From Streptomyces lydicus (GTDB taxonomy: Bacteria; Actinomycetota; Actinomycetes; Streptomycetales; Streptomycetaceae): a stretch of 64,000 bases of DNA. Positions 43,052-52,000 of this stretch are shown here, one piece after another. The stretch covers positions 62,001 to 126,000 of the forward strand of contig NZ_JNZA01000018.1 in NCBI RefSeq assembly GCF_000717345.1, given 5' to 3'. The translations under genes were made by a program, and so were the position numbers. Within the stretch, counting starts at the first letter, position 1; each line of letters opens with the position of its first letter. Under the pieces are notes generated by a model. The model ran no database searches and was not told the DNA's origin. It saw nothing but the letters and a program-made list of their open reading frames with translations.

Positions 43052-43795
43052 GTGTCGTTCCTGGGGAATCTGTGGCGCGGTGGCGCGCAGAAGTACGACT
43101 TCGACAGCGGCGGGGCGTCCTACGTCGTCGAGCTGACCAAACGCAGTCCGGTCATCTCGCTGACCAAGCAGGGCGCGGCCTCCGGACATCTGCGGGTCAA
43201 TCTGCACTGGCAGATGCGGACTTCCGACTTCCACGAGCGGGGCGGACAGGGCAGGGGCGGGCTGCTGCGGCACCCGGGCAAGCTGTTCAAGCCCGAGGTC
43301 GTCCAGGCGCAGGGGCCGGCCGTGGTCAACGTCGACCTGGACCTGGCCTGCCTGTACGAGCTGAAGGACGGCACCAAGGGCGTGGCGCAGCCGCTGGGCA
43401 ACTTCCTGGGGGACCTCAACGGGCCGCCGTTCGTCCAGCTCAGCGGCGACGACCGGTTCGGTTCGGGGTCCGGCGAGACGCTGTACATCAACCTGGACCA
43501 CCGCGACGAGATCAAGCGGTGCCTGATCTTCGTCTACATCTACGACGGCACTCCGGCCTTCGACCGTACGCACGCCGTCGTGACGCTCTACCCGAGCAGC
43601 GGGCCGCGGGTGGAGGTCAAGCTGGACGAGCGGGCGCCGCAGGCCCGGTCCTGCGCCGTCTTCATGCTGGACAACACCAAGGGCGAGCTGACGGTGCGCC
43701 GCGAGGTGAAGTACGTCTACGGCTTCCAGGCGGAGTTGGACCGGCTGTACGGCTGGGGGCTGCAGTGGGGCCGGGGCTACAAGTCGAAGGTCTGA
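43052..43795 (+). CDS. Divergent TerD-family protein, longer type
   Basis: A 247-residue protein with weak but recognisable TerD structure: VVELTKRSPVISLTKQG near the start, VNVDLDLACLYELKDG (the DLDL position of the calcium motif), LYINLDHRDEIKRCLIFVYIYDG, and VYGFQAELDRLYGWGLQW at the end. A Gly/Arg-rich loop is inserted near residue 65-80. It matches the tellurium-resistance TerA/TerF-like branch. GTG 43052 is used; GTG 43043 is possible. Confidence 0.82.
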   Translation: MSFLGNLWRGGAQKYDFDSGGASYVVELTKRSPVISLTKQGAASGHLRVNLHWQMRTSDFHERGGQGRGGLLRHPGKLFKPEVVQAQGPAVVNVDLDLACLYELKDGTKGVAQPLGNFLGDLNGPPFVQLSGDDRFGSGSGETLYINLDHRDEIKRCLIFVYIYDGTPAFDRTHAVVTLYPSSGPRVEVKLDERAPQARSCAVFMLDNTKGELTVRREVKYVYGFQAELDRLYGWGLQWGRGYKSKV

Positions 43796-43840
43796 GACCC
43801 GGCCCGTGCGCCGTGCGTCCCTCGCCGGACGCGGCCGCCC

Positions 43841-44977
43841 CTACCGGCGCTGGAACTGCGGCCCCTGGGGCGGCAGTACGAACGACGGGTCCGGGACGAA
43901 CGGCTGCTGCGGCACCGGATGGCCGTACGTCGGGGCCGGGTAGGGCGGCTGCTGCTGCGGGTAGCCGTAGGTCGGCGGTGCCTGCTGGGGCTGGTAGGCG
44001 GGCGGCGGCCCGGGGTAGCCGTAGCCGGGCTGGGCCGGTGGCTGCGTGGGCGGCGGCGGAACGTTCTGCGGGTAGCCGTAGCCGCCGCTCGCGGGCGGGG
44101 GCGCCGGGGCGGCAGCGGCGGCCGGGGGCAGCGGCGCGGACGAGAACGGCTCCGGCATCGCGTCCGGCACGTGCTGGGTGACGGCCTCGGGGTCCGCCGT
44201 CGGCCGGCTCTGCGGATTCCCCGCGGAGGGCGGGCCGGAAGCCTCCTCGGGCCAGGCGCTCGGAGGCGGGGTCGTCGGCGCGGAGGCGCCGGTGGGGGAG
44301 GGGCCGGCGGGCTCGTTCCGCGCGGGGGCGGGCATGGCCTCCGTCGGCTCCGAGCCGGGCGGCACCGGCGCCGGCTCCGCCGCGGCCGGCGGGGCGCTGC
44401 TGCCTGAGCCGTCCGTGCCCTCCGCGGCGTCGTCGTTCTCCTCCACCGTGATCCCGAACTCGGTCGCCAGGCCGACCAGCCCGCTCTCGTACCCCTGTCC
44501 CAGGGCGCGGAACTTCCAGCCCGTGGCGCGGCGGTACAACTCCCCGCAGATCAGGGCCGTCTCGTCGCCGGTCTCCGGCACTACGTCGAAGACCGCAAGC
44601 GGCTCGCCCTCGGTCTCGGCCGCGTCGTACAGCAGGACACGCAGATCCGTTACGCCCGCGAAGGCGCCGCCGTCCGACGACGCGGCGAGCACGACCCGGT
44701 CCACCGAGGGGTCCAGCGTGGCCAGGTCCGCCTCGATGGTGTCGGTGAGGCTGTCGGCCACCTGGGTCTTGGGCAGGTACCGCACCAGTCCGCTGGGATG
44801 CCGCGGCTGGTTGTAGAAGACGAAGTCCTCGTCGGAGCGCACGCGGCCCTCGGGCCCCACCAGCAGGGCCGAAGCATCGACATCGGGGACGCCGGCGCCG
44901 GGGGTCCAGCGCAGGACGGCCCGGACGGCGGTGGCGTCGAGGGGTACGTTCGACCCTTTCAGCATCGCGTGCGTCAT
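43841..44977 (-). CDS. TerD-domain protein with long Pro/Gln/Tyr-rich tail
   Basis: A 378-residue protein. Residues 1-~170 are a TerD domain (MTHAMLKGSNVPL, VPDVDASALLVGPEGRV, FVFYNQPRHPSG, GETALICGELYRRATGWKFRALGQGYESGL). The rest is disordered: a Pro/Ala/Ser linker, then repeats built on YGYP with Gln and Pro. Such tails often mediate self-association or surface contacts. It is divergent from the HpcH-like gene, sharing a 216-bp promoter region with the biosynthetic part of the island. Confidence 0.87.
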   Translation of the reverse strand: MTHAMLKGSNVPLDATAVRAVLRWTPGAGVPDVDASALLVGPEGRVRSDEDFVFYNQPRHPSGLVRYLPKTQVADSLTDTIEADLATLDPSVDRVVLAASSDGGAFAGVTDLRVLLYDAAETEGEPLAVFDVVPETGDETALICGELYRRATGWKFRALGQGYESGLVGLATEFGITVEENDDAAEGTDGSGSSAPPAAAEPAPVPPGSEPTEAMPAPARNEPAGPSPTGASAPTTPPPSAWPEEASGPPSAGNPQSRPTADPEAVTQHVPDAMPEPFSSAPLPPAAAAAPAPPPASGGYGYPQNVPPPPTQPPAQPGYGYPGPPPAYQPQQAPPTYGYPQQQPPYPAPTYGHPVPQQPFVPDPSFVLPPQGPQFQRR

Positions 44978-45193
44978 GCCGCAATCCTGCCTTCCTTGCC
45001 GTCGCGTCGACAACGCGGGGCCCGCGAGCCGCACCCGGGCGCCCCCGCGGACACCTGGGCGCCGCGCCCGGGTCACGTGATTTTCACGCACGCGGGAACT
45101 AACCACACCCCCACACACGTACGATTACCGGCTGGATCCAGACAGCGAGACGCAGCGGGGGTGCCCGGGTCCCGCATGTATTCGGGGAGTTGT

Positions 45194-46366
45194 ATGCGTC
45201 ATTTTGGGCACCTTCCGCCCGACATCCGGAAGGCACTGTTCCACCAGGAGCCCGCGGAGTTCACCGCCGACTCCCCGGCCCGCACGCTGGCGGTAGCCCT
45301 CGGCGCCACGCTCTACAGCCCCGCCACCCGTCCGCGGCTCGCCGCCGACGTCACCAAACAGGCCGCGCGCGGTGTGCTGTCCATGGTCCTGTGCCTGGAG
45401 GACTCCATAGGGGACGGGGATGTCGAGGCCGCCGAGGAGAACCTCGTCCGGCAGCTCACCCTGCTCGACGAGGCGGCCGGGGACGGCGCGGACCTGCCGC
45501 TGCTGTTCATCCGCGTCCGCACCCCGGCTCAAATACCGGACCTGGTACGCCGGATGGGGCCGGCGGTGCGCAGGCTGTCCGGATTCGTACTTCCGAAATT
45601 CACCGAAGAGCGCGGAGTCCCGTTCCTCGAAGCGCTGACCGCCGCGGAGTCCGCCTGCGACCGGCGGCTGTTCGCCATGCCCGTGCTGGAGTCACCGCAG
45701 CTGCTCCACCTGGAGAGCCGCGCCGAGACCCTCCAGGGCATCGCCCGGACCGTCGACAAGTACCGCGACCGGGTCCTCGCCCTGCGGCTCGGCGTCACGG
45801 ACTTCTGCTCCGCCTACGGCCTGCGCAGAGCCCCCGACATGACGGCCTACGACGTCCGGATCGTCGCCTCCGTGATCGCCGACGTGGTGAACGTCCTCGG
45901 ACGGGCCGACGGCACCGGCTTCACGGTCACCGGCCCGGTCTGGGAGTACTTCCGGCTGCAGGAGCGGATGTTCAAGCCCCAGCTGCGCCGCTCCCCGTTC
46001 CTCGGACGCGCCGAGGAACTGCGTACCGCGCTGATCGAGCACGACATGGACGGTCTGCTGCGCGAGATCGAACTGGACCGCGCCAACGGCCTCCAGGGCA
46101 AGACCTGCATCCACCCCACGCACGTCGCGCCGGTGCACGCCCTCTCGGTCGTCAGCCACGAGGAGTTCAGCGACGCCATGGACATCCTGCGGCCGGAACG
46201 GGGCGACGGCGGGGTCCTGCGCTCCGCCTACACCAACAAGATGAACGAGGTGAAGCCGCACCGGGCCTGGGCGGAGCGGACCCTGCTGCGGGCCGAGGCA
46301 TTCGGGGTCGCGCGCGAGGGCATCGGCTTCGTGGAACTGCTGACGGCAAGCCTGCCGCAGACCTGA
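45194..46366 (+). CDS. HpcH/HpaI aldolase / citrate lyase-like protein of the Ter biosynthetic module
   Basis: A 390-residue protein resembling citrate lyase beta subunit and HpcH aldolases. Visible blocks are LGATLYSPATRPRLAADV, VLCLEDSIGDGDVEAAEENL (acidic metal region), FVLPKFTEERG, MPVLESPQLLHLE, LRLGVTDFCSAYGLRR and GKTCIHPTHVAPVHAL. In published comparative genomics of Ter systems this family forms a predicted pathway to a nucleoside-like metabolite. It would make or cleave a C-C bond in that pathway; the substrate is unknown. The start ATG follows GGGGAG closely. Confidence 0.88.
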   Translation: MRHFGHLPPDIRKALFHQEPAEFTADSPARTLAVALGATLYSPATRPRLAADVTKQAARGVLSMVLCLEDSIGDGDVEAAEENLVRQLTLLDEAAGDGADLPLLFIRVRTPAQIPDLVRRMGPAVRRLSGFVLPKFTEERGVPFLEALTAAESACDRRLFAMPVLESPQLLHLESRAETLQGIARTVDKYRDRVLALRLGVTDFCSAYGLRRAPDMTAYDVRIVASVIADVVNVLGRADGTGFTVTGPVWEYFRLQERMFKPQLRRSPFLGRAEELRTALIEHDMDGLLREIELDRANGLQGKTCIHPTHVAPVHALSVVSHEEFSDAMDILRPERGDGGVLRSAYTNKMNEVKPHRAWAERTLLRAEAFGVAREGIGFVELLTASLPQT

Positions 46367-46411
46367 GCCGCGGCGAACGACATGAACGGTACGACGGAGG
46401 AGACGGAACGC

Positions 46412-48907
46412 GTGGTGTGGACGGGAGAGTGGGTCGCCGGTCGGCTCGGGGTCTCGCTGAGCGGCGGGGACGAGCTGCCGGACCTGCTGGGGCTCGCGCT
46501 GCGGCGCAACCCCAAGCGGGCCCATCTGCTCGTGTCGAACGTGCTGGGCAAGCACGTGCCGCAGCGGCCGGACGTGGTGCACGGCGCCGGCGTCGGACTG
46601 GGGCGCCGGGTGCGGCGGCTGCTCGGGGAGGACGCCGCCGCCCGCGCCGTCGTCCTGGGCTACGCCGAGACCGCCACCGGCCTGGGCCACTCGGTGGCCG
46701 ACGGCCTGGCACTCGCGCCGTATCTGCACTCCACCCGCCGCCCGGTGGACGGCGTGGCGCAGGTGGGCGGGTTCGAGGAGGAGCACAGCCACGCCACCTC
46801 GCACCTGCTGCTCCCCGAGGACCGCGCCCTGCTCGCCGGCGACGGGCCGCTGGTCCTCGTCGACGACGAGTTCTCCACCGGCCGGACCGTCCTGAACACC
46901 ATCAAGGCGCTGCACGCGCGGTTCCCGCGCGAGCGGTACGTCGTCGTCGCCCTCGTCGACATGCGCTCCGCCGCGGACCGCGACCGTCTGGAGGAGTTCG
47001 CGGCCGAACTGGGCGCCCGCGTCGACCTCGTGGCGCTGGCCGCGGGCGGCGTACGGCTGCCCGAGGACGTCCTGCTCCGCGGCCAGGAACTCGTCGCCGC
47101 ACACGAATCCCCCGGGGCGCCGGCGGCGGGGCCCGCCCCACAGCCGCTCGCCGACCGCCCGGAGGCCGTACGCGTCGAACTCGGCTGGCCCGCCGGACTG
47201 CCGGACGGCGGACGGCACGGCTTCACCCCGGCGCACCGCGCACGCCTGGAGTCCGCGCTGCCGCAGATGGCCGCCCGGCTCGCGGAGCGGCTGGCCGGCG
47301 CCCGGCGCGTCCTCGTCCTCGGCAACGAGGAGCTGATGTACGCCCCGCTGCGGCTCGCCGAGGCCCTGGACGCCCTGGTGACCGCCGGTTCGGACGGCGC
47401 GCGCGCGTCGCGCGGCGGTGCGCCGTCCGCCCCGGCCGCGGGACCGGGCGTGCACTTCTCGACCACCACCCGCTCGCCGGTGCTCGCCGTGGACGACCCC
47501 GGCTACGCGATACGCACCCGGCTGTCCTTCCCCGCCCACGACCGGCCGGCCGACGGGCCCGGGGAGCGGTACGCCTACAACGTCGCGGCCGGCGCCGACC
47601 CGGCACGGCGCTTCGACGCGATCGTCGCCGTCGTCGACTCGCACGGTGACCGCCCCGAACTGCACGCCGCCGGCGGCCTGCTGGACCGCCTCGCCGGCCA
47701 CACCGACCGGCTGCTGCTCGCCGTCATTCCCTCCTACGCCCCGCGACCCCAGGCCACCACCATGCCCCTCCCCGAGCCGCTGCGCGGCCCCGCCTTCTCC
47801 TCCTACGCCGCCGACGAGGTCGGCTGGCTGCTCCAGGACCTGTCCGACGTCACCCTGGAAGCGCCCACCGAGGAACGCGAGGAGGCGATCCAGCGCGGCG
47901 GTGCCCACTACGCCGAGTCGCTGCCGGTCGAGTACCAGCCGAGCGAGCAGTACCAGGCGCTGTTCCACAGTGCGCTGGAGACCTCCGCGCGCCGCATCGC
48001 GCGGGCCGTCGGCACCGTCACCGAGACCGTGCTCGCCGAACGCAGCCCCCGCCCCGTACTGGTCTCCCTGGCCCGGGCCGGCACCCCCGTAGGGGTACTG
48101 ATGCGCCGCTGGGCGCACCACGCACACGGCCTGGACCTGCCGCACTACGCGGTCTCGATCGTCCGCGGCCGCGGCATCGACGCCACCGCGCTGCGCTGGC
48201 TCGCCGCCCACCACGACCCGGCGGACGTCGTCTTCGTGGACGGCTGGACCGGCAAGGGTGCCATCACCCGCGAACTCGCCCGGGCGCTGGCGGACTTCCC
48301 GGGCTTCGACCCGCGGATCGCCGTGCTCGCCGACCCCGGCGGCTGCGTCGACACCTACGGCACCCGCGACGACTTCCTCATCCCGTCCGCCTGCCTCAAC
48401 TCCACCGTCTCCGGCCTCATATCGCGCACAGTGCTGCGCGCCGACCTCGTCGGCCCGGACGACTTCCACGGCGCGAAGTTCTACCGCGAGCTGTCCGCGA
48501 CCGACGTGTCCGGCACGTTCCTGGACGCGGTCGCGGCGCGGTTCGACGACGTCGCCGAGGAGGTCGCCGCGGACGTGAAGGACCTCGCCGCCGCCGACCG
48601 GGCCCCGACCTGGGAGGGCTGGGCCGCCGTCGAGCGGATCAGCGCGGAGTACGGCATCCACGACGTGAATCTCGTGAAGCCGGGCGTCGGCGAGACCACC
48701 CGCGTCCTGCTGCGCCGCGTGCCCTGGAAGATCCTCGCCCGGAAGGGCGCCGGGGCCGACCTCGCTCATGTGCGCCTGCTCGCCGAACAACGGGGCGTGC
48801 CCGTCGAAGAGGTCGACGAACTCCCGTACACCTGCGTCGGGTTGATCCATCCCCGCTTCACCCGCGGGGCGACGGGCGCCGACGGCAAGGCGGTGGCCTC
48901 CCGATGA
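46412..48907 (+). CDS. PRTase-TRSP-StiP-PELOTA multidomain protein of the Ter module
   Basis: An 831-residue fusion. Residues ~1-230 are a phosphoribosyltransferase (PRPP loop VLVDDEFSTGRT at ~148-159). A TRSP domain (STTTRSPV at ~350) follows at ~270-480. A StiP-type domain starts near ~490, with ARAGTPVGVLMRRW at ~552 and VFVDGWTGKG at ~607. The last ~70 residues (LRRVPWKILARKG..GVPVEEVDELPYTCVGLI) look like the RNA-binding PELOTA_1 domain. GTG 46412 has GGAGGA 10 nt upstream; ATG 46382 is the alternative. It would attach a ribosyl unit to an unknown base-like compound. Confidence 0.85.
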   Translation: MVWTGEWVAGRLGVSLSGGDELPDLLGLALRRNPKRAHLLVSNVLGKHVPQRPDVVHGAGVGLGRRVRRLLGEDAAARAVVLGYAETATGLGHSVADGLALAPYLHSTRRPVDGVAQVGGFEEEHSHATSHLLLPEDRALLAGDGPLVLVDDEFSTGRTVLNTIKALHARFPRERYVVVALVDMRSAADRDRLEEFAAELGARVDLVALAAGGVRLPEDVLLRGQELVAAHESPGAPAAGPAPQPLADRPEAVRVELGWPAGLPDGGRHGFTPAHRARLESALPQMAARLAERLAGARRVLVLGNEELMYAPLRLAEALDALVTAGSDGARASRGGAPSAPAAGPGVHFSTTTRSPVLAVDDPGYAIRTRLSFPAHDRPADGPGERYAYNVAAGADPARRFDAIVAVVDSHGDRPELHAAGGLLDRLAGHTDRLLLAVIPSYAPRPQATTMPLPEPLRGPAFSSYAADEVGWLLQDLSDVTLEAPTEEREEAIQRGGAHYAESLPVEYQPSEQYQALFHSALETSARRIARAVGTVTETVLAERSPRPVLVSLARAGTPVGVLMRRWAHHAHGLDLPHYAVSIVRGRGIDATALRWLAAHHDPADVVFVDGWTGKGAITRELARALADFPGFDPRIAVLADPGGCVDTYGTRDDFLIPSACLNSTVSGLISRTVLRADLVGPDDFHGAKFYRELSATDVSGTFLDAVAARFDDVAEEVAADVKDLAAADRAPTWEGWAAVERISAEYGIHDVNLVKPGVGETTRVLLRRVPWKILARKGAGADLAHVRLLAEQRGVPVEEVDELPYTCVGLIHPRFTRGATGADGKAVASR

Positions 48908-49788
48908 GCACGGTCGTCGCCAGCGATCTCGACCGCACCCTGATCTATTCGGCCCCGGCGCTCGGACTCGCCATGCCCGACGCCGAGGCCCCGCGGCTGC
49001 TCTGCGTCGAGACGTACGAACGCAAGCCGCTGTCCTACATGACGGAGACGGCCGCCGGGCTGCTCGCCGAACTCGCCGGCAGCACCACCTTCGTCCCCAC
49101 CACCACGCGCACCCGCGAGCAGTACCGGCGCATCCATCTCCCCGGCCCGGCACCGGAGTTCGCGATCTGCGCCAACGGCGGACAGCTCCTCGTCCGCGGG
49201 GAGTCGGACCGGGAATGGCAGCGCACCGTCGCCGAGCGCCTCGCCTCGCACTGCGCACCCCTGGAGGAGATCCGTACGCACCTCGTCCGCACCGCCGATC
49301 CGGCGTGGCTGCTCAAGGAGCGCACCGCCGAGGACCTCTTCGCCTATCTCGTCGTCGAACGGCCGCTGCTCCCCGACACCTGGGTGAAGGACCTCGCCGG
49401 CTGGGCCGGGGAACGCGGCTGGACGGTCTCCCTCCAGGGCCGGAAGATCTACGCGGTGCCGCGGCCGCTGACCAAGAGCGCGGCCGTGGCGGAGGTGGCG
49501 CGCCGCACCGGGGCGTCCGTCGTCCTCGCTGCCGGTGACTCCCTGCTCGACGCCGATCTGCTGCTGGCCGCGGACCGCGGCTGGCGCCCGGGACACGGCG
49601 AGCTGGCGGACACCGGGTGGCACGCCCCGCACGTCACGGCCCTCGACGAGCGGGGCGTCGCCGCGGGCGAGGAGATCACCCGGGCCTTCCTCCACGCCGC
49701 CGCGGCCCCGGGACACGGGCGGTCGCCGGCACCGGACGGTTCGGGGGCGGCCGGTTCGGCGGTGGATGCTTCGGCGGCGGGCGGGTAA
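48904..49788 (+). CDS. HAD-superfamily phosphatase of the Ter module
   Basis: A 294-residue HAD hydrolase. Motif I is DLDRTLIYS (Asp8 and Asp10), motif II is PTTTRTREQ, the Lys is in LTKSAAVAEV, and motif III is AAGDSLLDADLLLAADRG. Its ATG overlaps the stop of the PRTase fusion (ATGA), so the two are coupled. It would remove a phosphate from the pathway product, giving the free nucleoside-like compound (prediction). The last ~30 residues are Ala/Gly/Ser-rich and poorly conserved in appearance. Confidence 0.88.
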   Translation: MSTVVASDLDRTLIYSAPALGLAMPDAEAPRLLCVETYERKPLSYMTETAAGLLAELAGSTTFVPTTTRTREQYRRIHLPGPAPEFAICANGGQLLVRGESDREWQRTVAERLASHCAPLEEIRTHLVRTADPAWLLKERTAEDLFAYLVVERPLLPDTWVKDLAGWAGERGWTVSLQGRKIYAVPRPLTKSAAVAEVARRTGASVVLAAGDSLLDADLLLAADRGWRPGHGELADTGWHAPHVTALDERGVAAGEEITRAFLHAAAAPGHGRSPAPDGSGAAGSAVDASAAGG

Positions 49789-49892
49789 TAACGGCTGGTG
49801 GGACCGCGGCTCGGCTAGTCTCGCCGAGGCGGTCGGCGACACCGTCCGGTGCTCGGCCGAGAGACCACGATCCTTGATCAGAAGGAGAGCCA

Positions 49893-50552
49893 GTGGCTGA
49901 GTCCAAGAGCGCACCGATCACCCCGGAGCTGTACGACTACGTCCTCGCCCACAACCCGCCGCTGTCCCCCGAGCAGCGGAGCCTCGTGGAGCTCACCCAC
50001 CGGAAGTTCCCCGAGTCCGCCGGGATGCAGTCGGCGGAGGAGCAGGGGCCGCTGCTCGCCTTCCTCGTACGGCTGATCGGGGCTCGGCGCATCGTCGAGG
50101 TGGGGACGTTCACCGGCTACTCGGCGCTGTCCATGGCCCAGGCGCTGCCCGACGACGGCACGCTGATCGCCTGCGACATCTCCGAGGAGTGGACCGCCTA
50201 CGGGCGGGAGGCATGGGCCAGGGCCGGCGTCGCGGACCGCATCGACCTGCGGATCGCGCCCGCGCTGGAGACGCTGGGGGCGATGCCGGCCGAGCCGCAC
50301 CTCGATCTCGCCTACATCGACGCGGACAAGGAAGGCTATATCGCCTACTGGGAGGAACTGGTGCCGCGGATGCGGCCGGGCGGCCTGATCGTCGTGGACA
50401 ACGTCCTGTTCCACGGCGAGGTCGCCGACCCGGCCGCGACCGGGTCGGCCCGGGCGATCCGAGCCTTCAACGACCACGTCGCGGCGGACCGGCGCATGGA
50501 GACGGTGCTGCTCACCGTGGCGGACGGTCTGACGCTGGCGCGCAAGCGGTAG
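49893..50552 (+). CDS. SAM-dependent O-methyltransferase (COMT-like)
   Basis: A 219-residue class I methyltransferase of the family of catechol/caffeoyl-CoA O-methyltransferases. The SAM motif is IVEVGTFTGYSALSMA, with LIACDISEEW, the metal site LAYIDADKEGYIAYWEE and IVVDNVLFHGEVAD. It would methylate a catechol or other vicinal diol using Mg2+. The start is GTG 49893 with AAGGAG 6 nt upstream. It is 104 bp after the HAD gene and in the same direction; a link to the Ter module is possible but not shown. Confidence 0.9.
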   Translation: MAESKSAPITPELYDYVLAHNPPLSPEQRSLVELTHRKFPESAGMQSAEEQGPLLAFLVRLIGARRIVEVGTFTGYSALSMAQALPDDGTLIACDISEEWTAYGREAWARAGVADRIDLRIAPALETLGAMPAEPHLDLAYIDADKEGYIAYWEELVPRMRPGGLIVVDNVLFHGEVADPAATGSARAIRAFNDHVAADRRMETVLLTVADGLTLARKR

Positions 50553-50553
50553 C

Positions 50554-50577
50554 GCCGGGGCGGCCGGCCGCCCCGGC
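50554..50577. terminator. Bidirectional terminator hairpin
   Basis: A perfect 24-base palindrome (GCCGGGGCGGCC and its complement), immediately past the methyltransferase stop, shared with the convergent FmdB gene. Confidence 0.75.
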
Positions 50578-50619
50578 ACCGGGGGTCTGCCCCAGGGGGG
50601 TGTGTCCCTCTAGCCGGGT

Positions 50620-50835
50620 CTAGCCGCAGCAGCCGCCTCCGCAGCAACCGCCGCCCCCGCCGCTCGGGGCGGGGGCCGGGGCGCTCGCGGAGCCGCCGAC
50701 GGCGACCGTGGAGAGCAGCTTCACGGTGTCCTCGTGGCCTGCGGGGCAGACGGCCGGGGCGGAGGACTCGGCCATCGGCCGGTTCAGCTCGAAGGTGGAG
50801 CCACAGGGGCGGCACCGGTATTCGTAACGAGGCAT
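50620..50835 (-). CDS. FmdB-type zinc-ribbon protein with Cys-rich C-terminus
   Basis: A 71-residue protein starting MPRYEYRCRPCG. The FmdB zinc ribbon uses CxxC (CRPC) and a second pair of sites around VCPAGH. It ends in GGGGGCCGGGCCG, two Cys pairs that suggest an extra metal site. FmdB relatives are thought to be small regulatory or metal-binding proteins, with no settled role. Confidence 0.87.
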   Translation of the reverse strand: MPRYEYRCRPCGSTFELNRPMAESSAPAVCPAGHEDTVKLLSTVAVGGSASAPAPAPSGGGGGCCGGGCCG

Positions 50836-50860
50836 GGCCACAGATTAGCCGTGGCCCCGC

Positions 50861-52000
50861 TCAGCGCACGACGGTCCCGGGAGGTGTGCCCAGCATGCCC
50901 AGCTCGGCGCGGGTCGGCGCGCCCTCCCAGTCACCGTGGGAGGCGACCGCGAACGCCCCGGTGGTGACCGCCCGCGCCAGGCGCCCGGCCGGCCCCTCGC
51001 CGTCCAGCAGCGCCGAGAGGTACCCGGCCACGAACGCGTCACCCGCGCCGACGGCGTCCACGGCCCGTACGGGCGTGGCGGGCCGGTGCAGCGAGCCGTC
51101 GCGGAGAGCCCGGCTGAAGACCGTCGCGCCCGCCGCGCCCAGTTTGACCACGACCTCTCCGACGCCCAGGTCCAGCAGCGCCTCGGCCTGGGAGCCCAGG
51201 GCGGCGGCAGGGTCGGTGGCGGGGGCCCCGGGGGCCCCGTCCGGAGCGGACGGGCCCTCGGGGAGGCACAGCGGCAGCTCGTCGTCGGAGGCGATCAGAA
51301 CGTCCACGAACGGGATCCACTCGCGCAGGACCGCGGTGGCCTCCTCGGCGGTCCACAGCCGCGCGCGGAAGTTCACGTCGAGGCAGACCAACGCACCCTG
51401 CCGGCGCGCCAGTCGGAGGGCCCGGGCGGCCGCCGAGCGGGCCGTCGCGCTCAGCGCCGGGGTGATGCCCGTCAGGTGCAGGACGCGGGGCGGGGCGGCG
51501 GAAAGGGCCGCCTCGACGGCGTCCGCCGTGAGCCGTGAGCCGGCCGAACCGGCCCGGTAGTAGTGCACCCGCGTGACCTCGGGCAGCCGCGGCTCGAAGA
51601 GCAGCAGCCCGGTCGGTGCTCCGGGGTCGAGGGCGGCGCCGGACACCTCGACGCCCTCGGCCCGCAGCGTACGGAGCACCAGCGCGCCGGCCTCGTCGTC
51701 GCCGACCGCCCCGGCCCAGCGGACCGCGTGCCCGAGCCGGGCCAGGCCGATCGCGACATTGCTCTCCGCGCCGGCGACCGACACCTGCATCGTGCCGCCG
51801 AGCTTCAAGGGGCCGCTGCCGCGCAGGGCGACCATGGTCTCGCCGAACGTGAACACGTCCGGGCTTGCCGCCGGCCCGGGGAGCCACGGGCCGGCGGGCC
51901 CGGCCCCTGGGTGGGGTGCCCCGCCGTCCTCGTGCCCGTTCCCCGCGCGGGGCGCCCGGCCGCCCCCGGCTCGTTCCCCGTCGGCCGCGTGCCCCGTCAT
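50861..52000 (-). CDS. kdgK: PfkB-family kinase, likely 2-keto-3-deoxy sugar acid kinase
   Basis: A 379-residue PfkB kinase. After a ~45-residue Gly/Pro-rich leader the fold opens with VFTFGETMVALRGSGPLKLGG and GAESNVAIGLARLG, typical of 2-keto-3-deoxygluconate/galactonate kinases. The C-terminal signature is DAVGAGDAFVAGYLSALLDG. Its ATG overlaps the aldolase stop (ATGA). It would phosphorylate the dehydratase product at C6 before aldol cleavage. The leader length is unusual; a downstream start is possible. Confidence 0.85.
   Translation of the reverse strand: MTGHAADGERAGGGRAPRAGNGHEDGGAPHPGAGPAGPWLPGPAASPDVFTFGETMVALRGSGPLKLGGTMQVSVAGAESNVAIGLARLGHAVRWAGAVGDDEAGALVLRTLRAEGVEVSGAALDPGAPTGLLLFEPRLPEVTRVHYYRAGSAGSRLTADAVEAALSAAPPRVLHLTGITPALSATARSAAARALRLARRQGALVCLDVNFRARLWTAEEATAVLREWIPFVDVLIASDDELPLCLPEGPSAPDGAPGAPATDPAAALGSQAEALLDLGVGEVVVKLGAAGATVFSRALRDGSLHRPATPVRAVDAVGAGDAFVAGYLSALLDGEGPAGRLARAVTTGAFAVASHGDWEGAPTRAELGMLGTPPGTVVR

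Noticed and set aside
44978..45193. Specific promoter boxes in the divergent TerD/HpcH region
   Set aside because: TACGAT near 45120 resembles a -10, but no matching -35 at a normal distance could be found, so no site is claimed.
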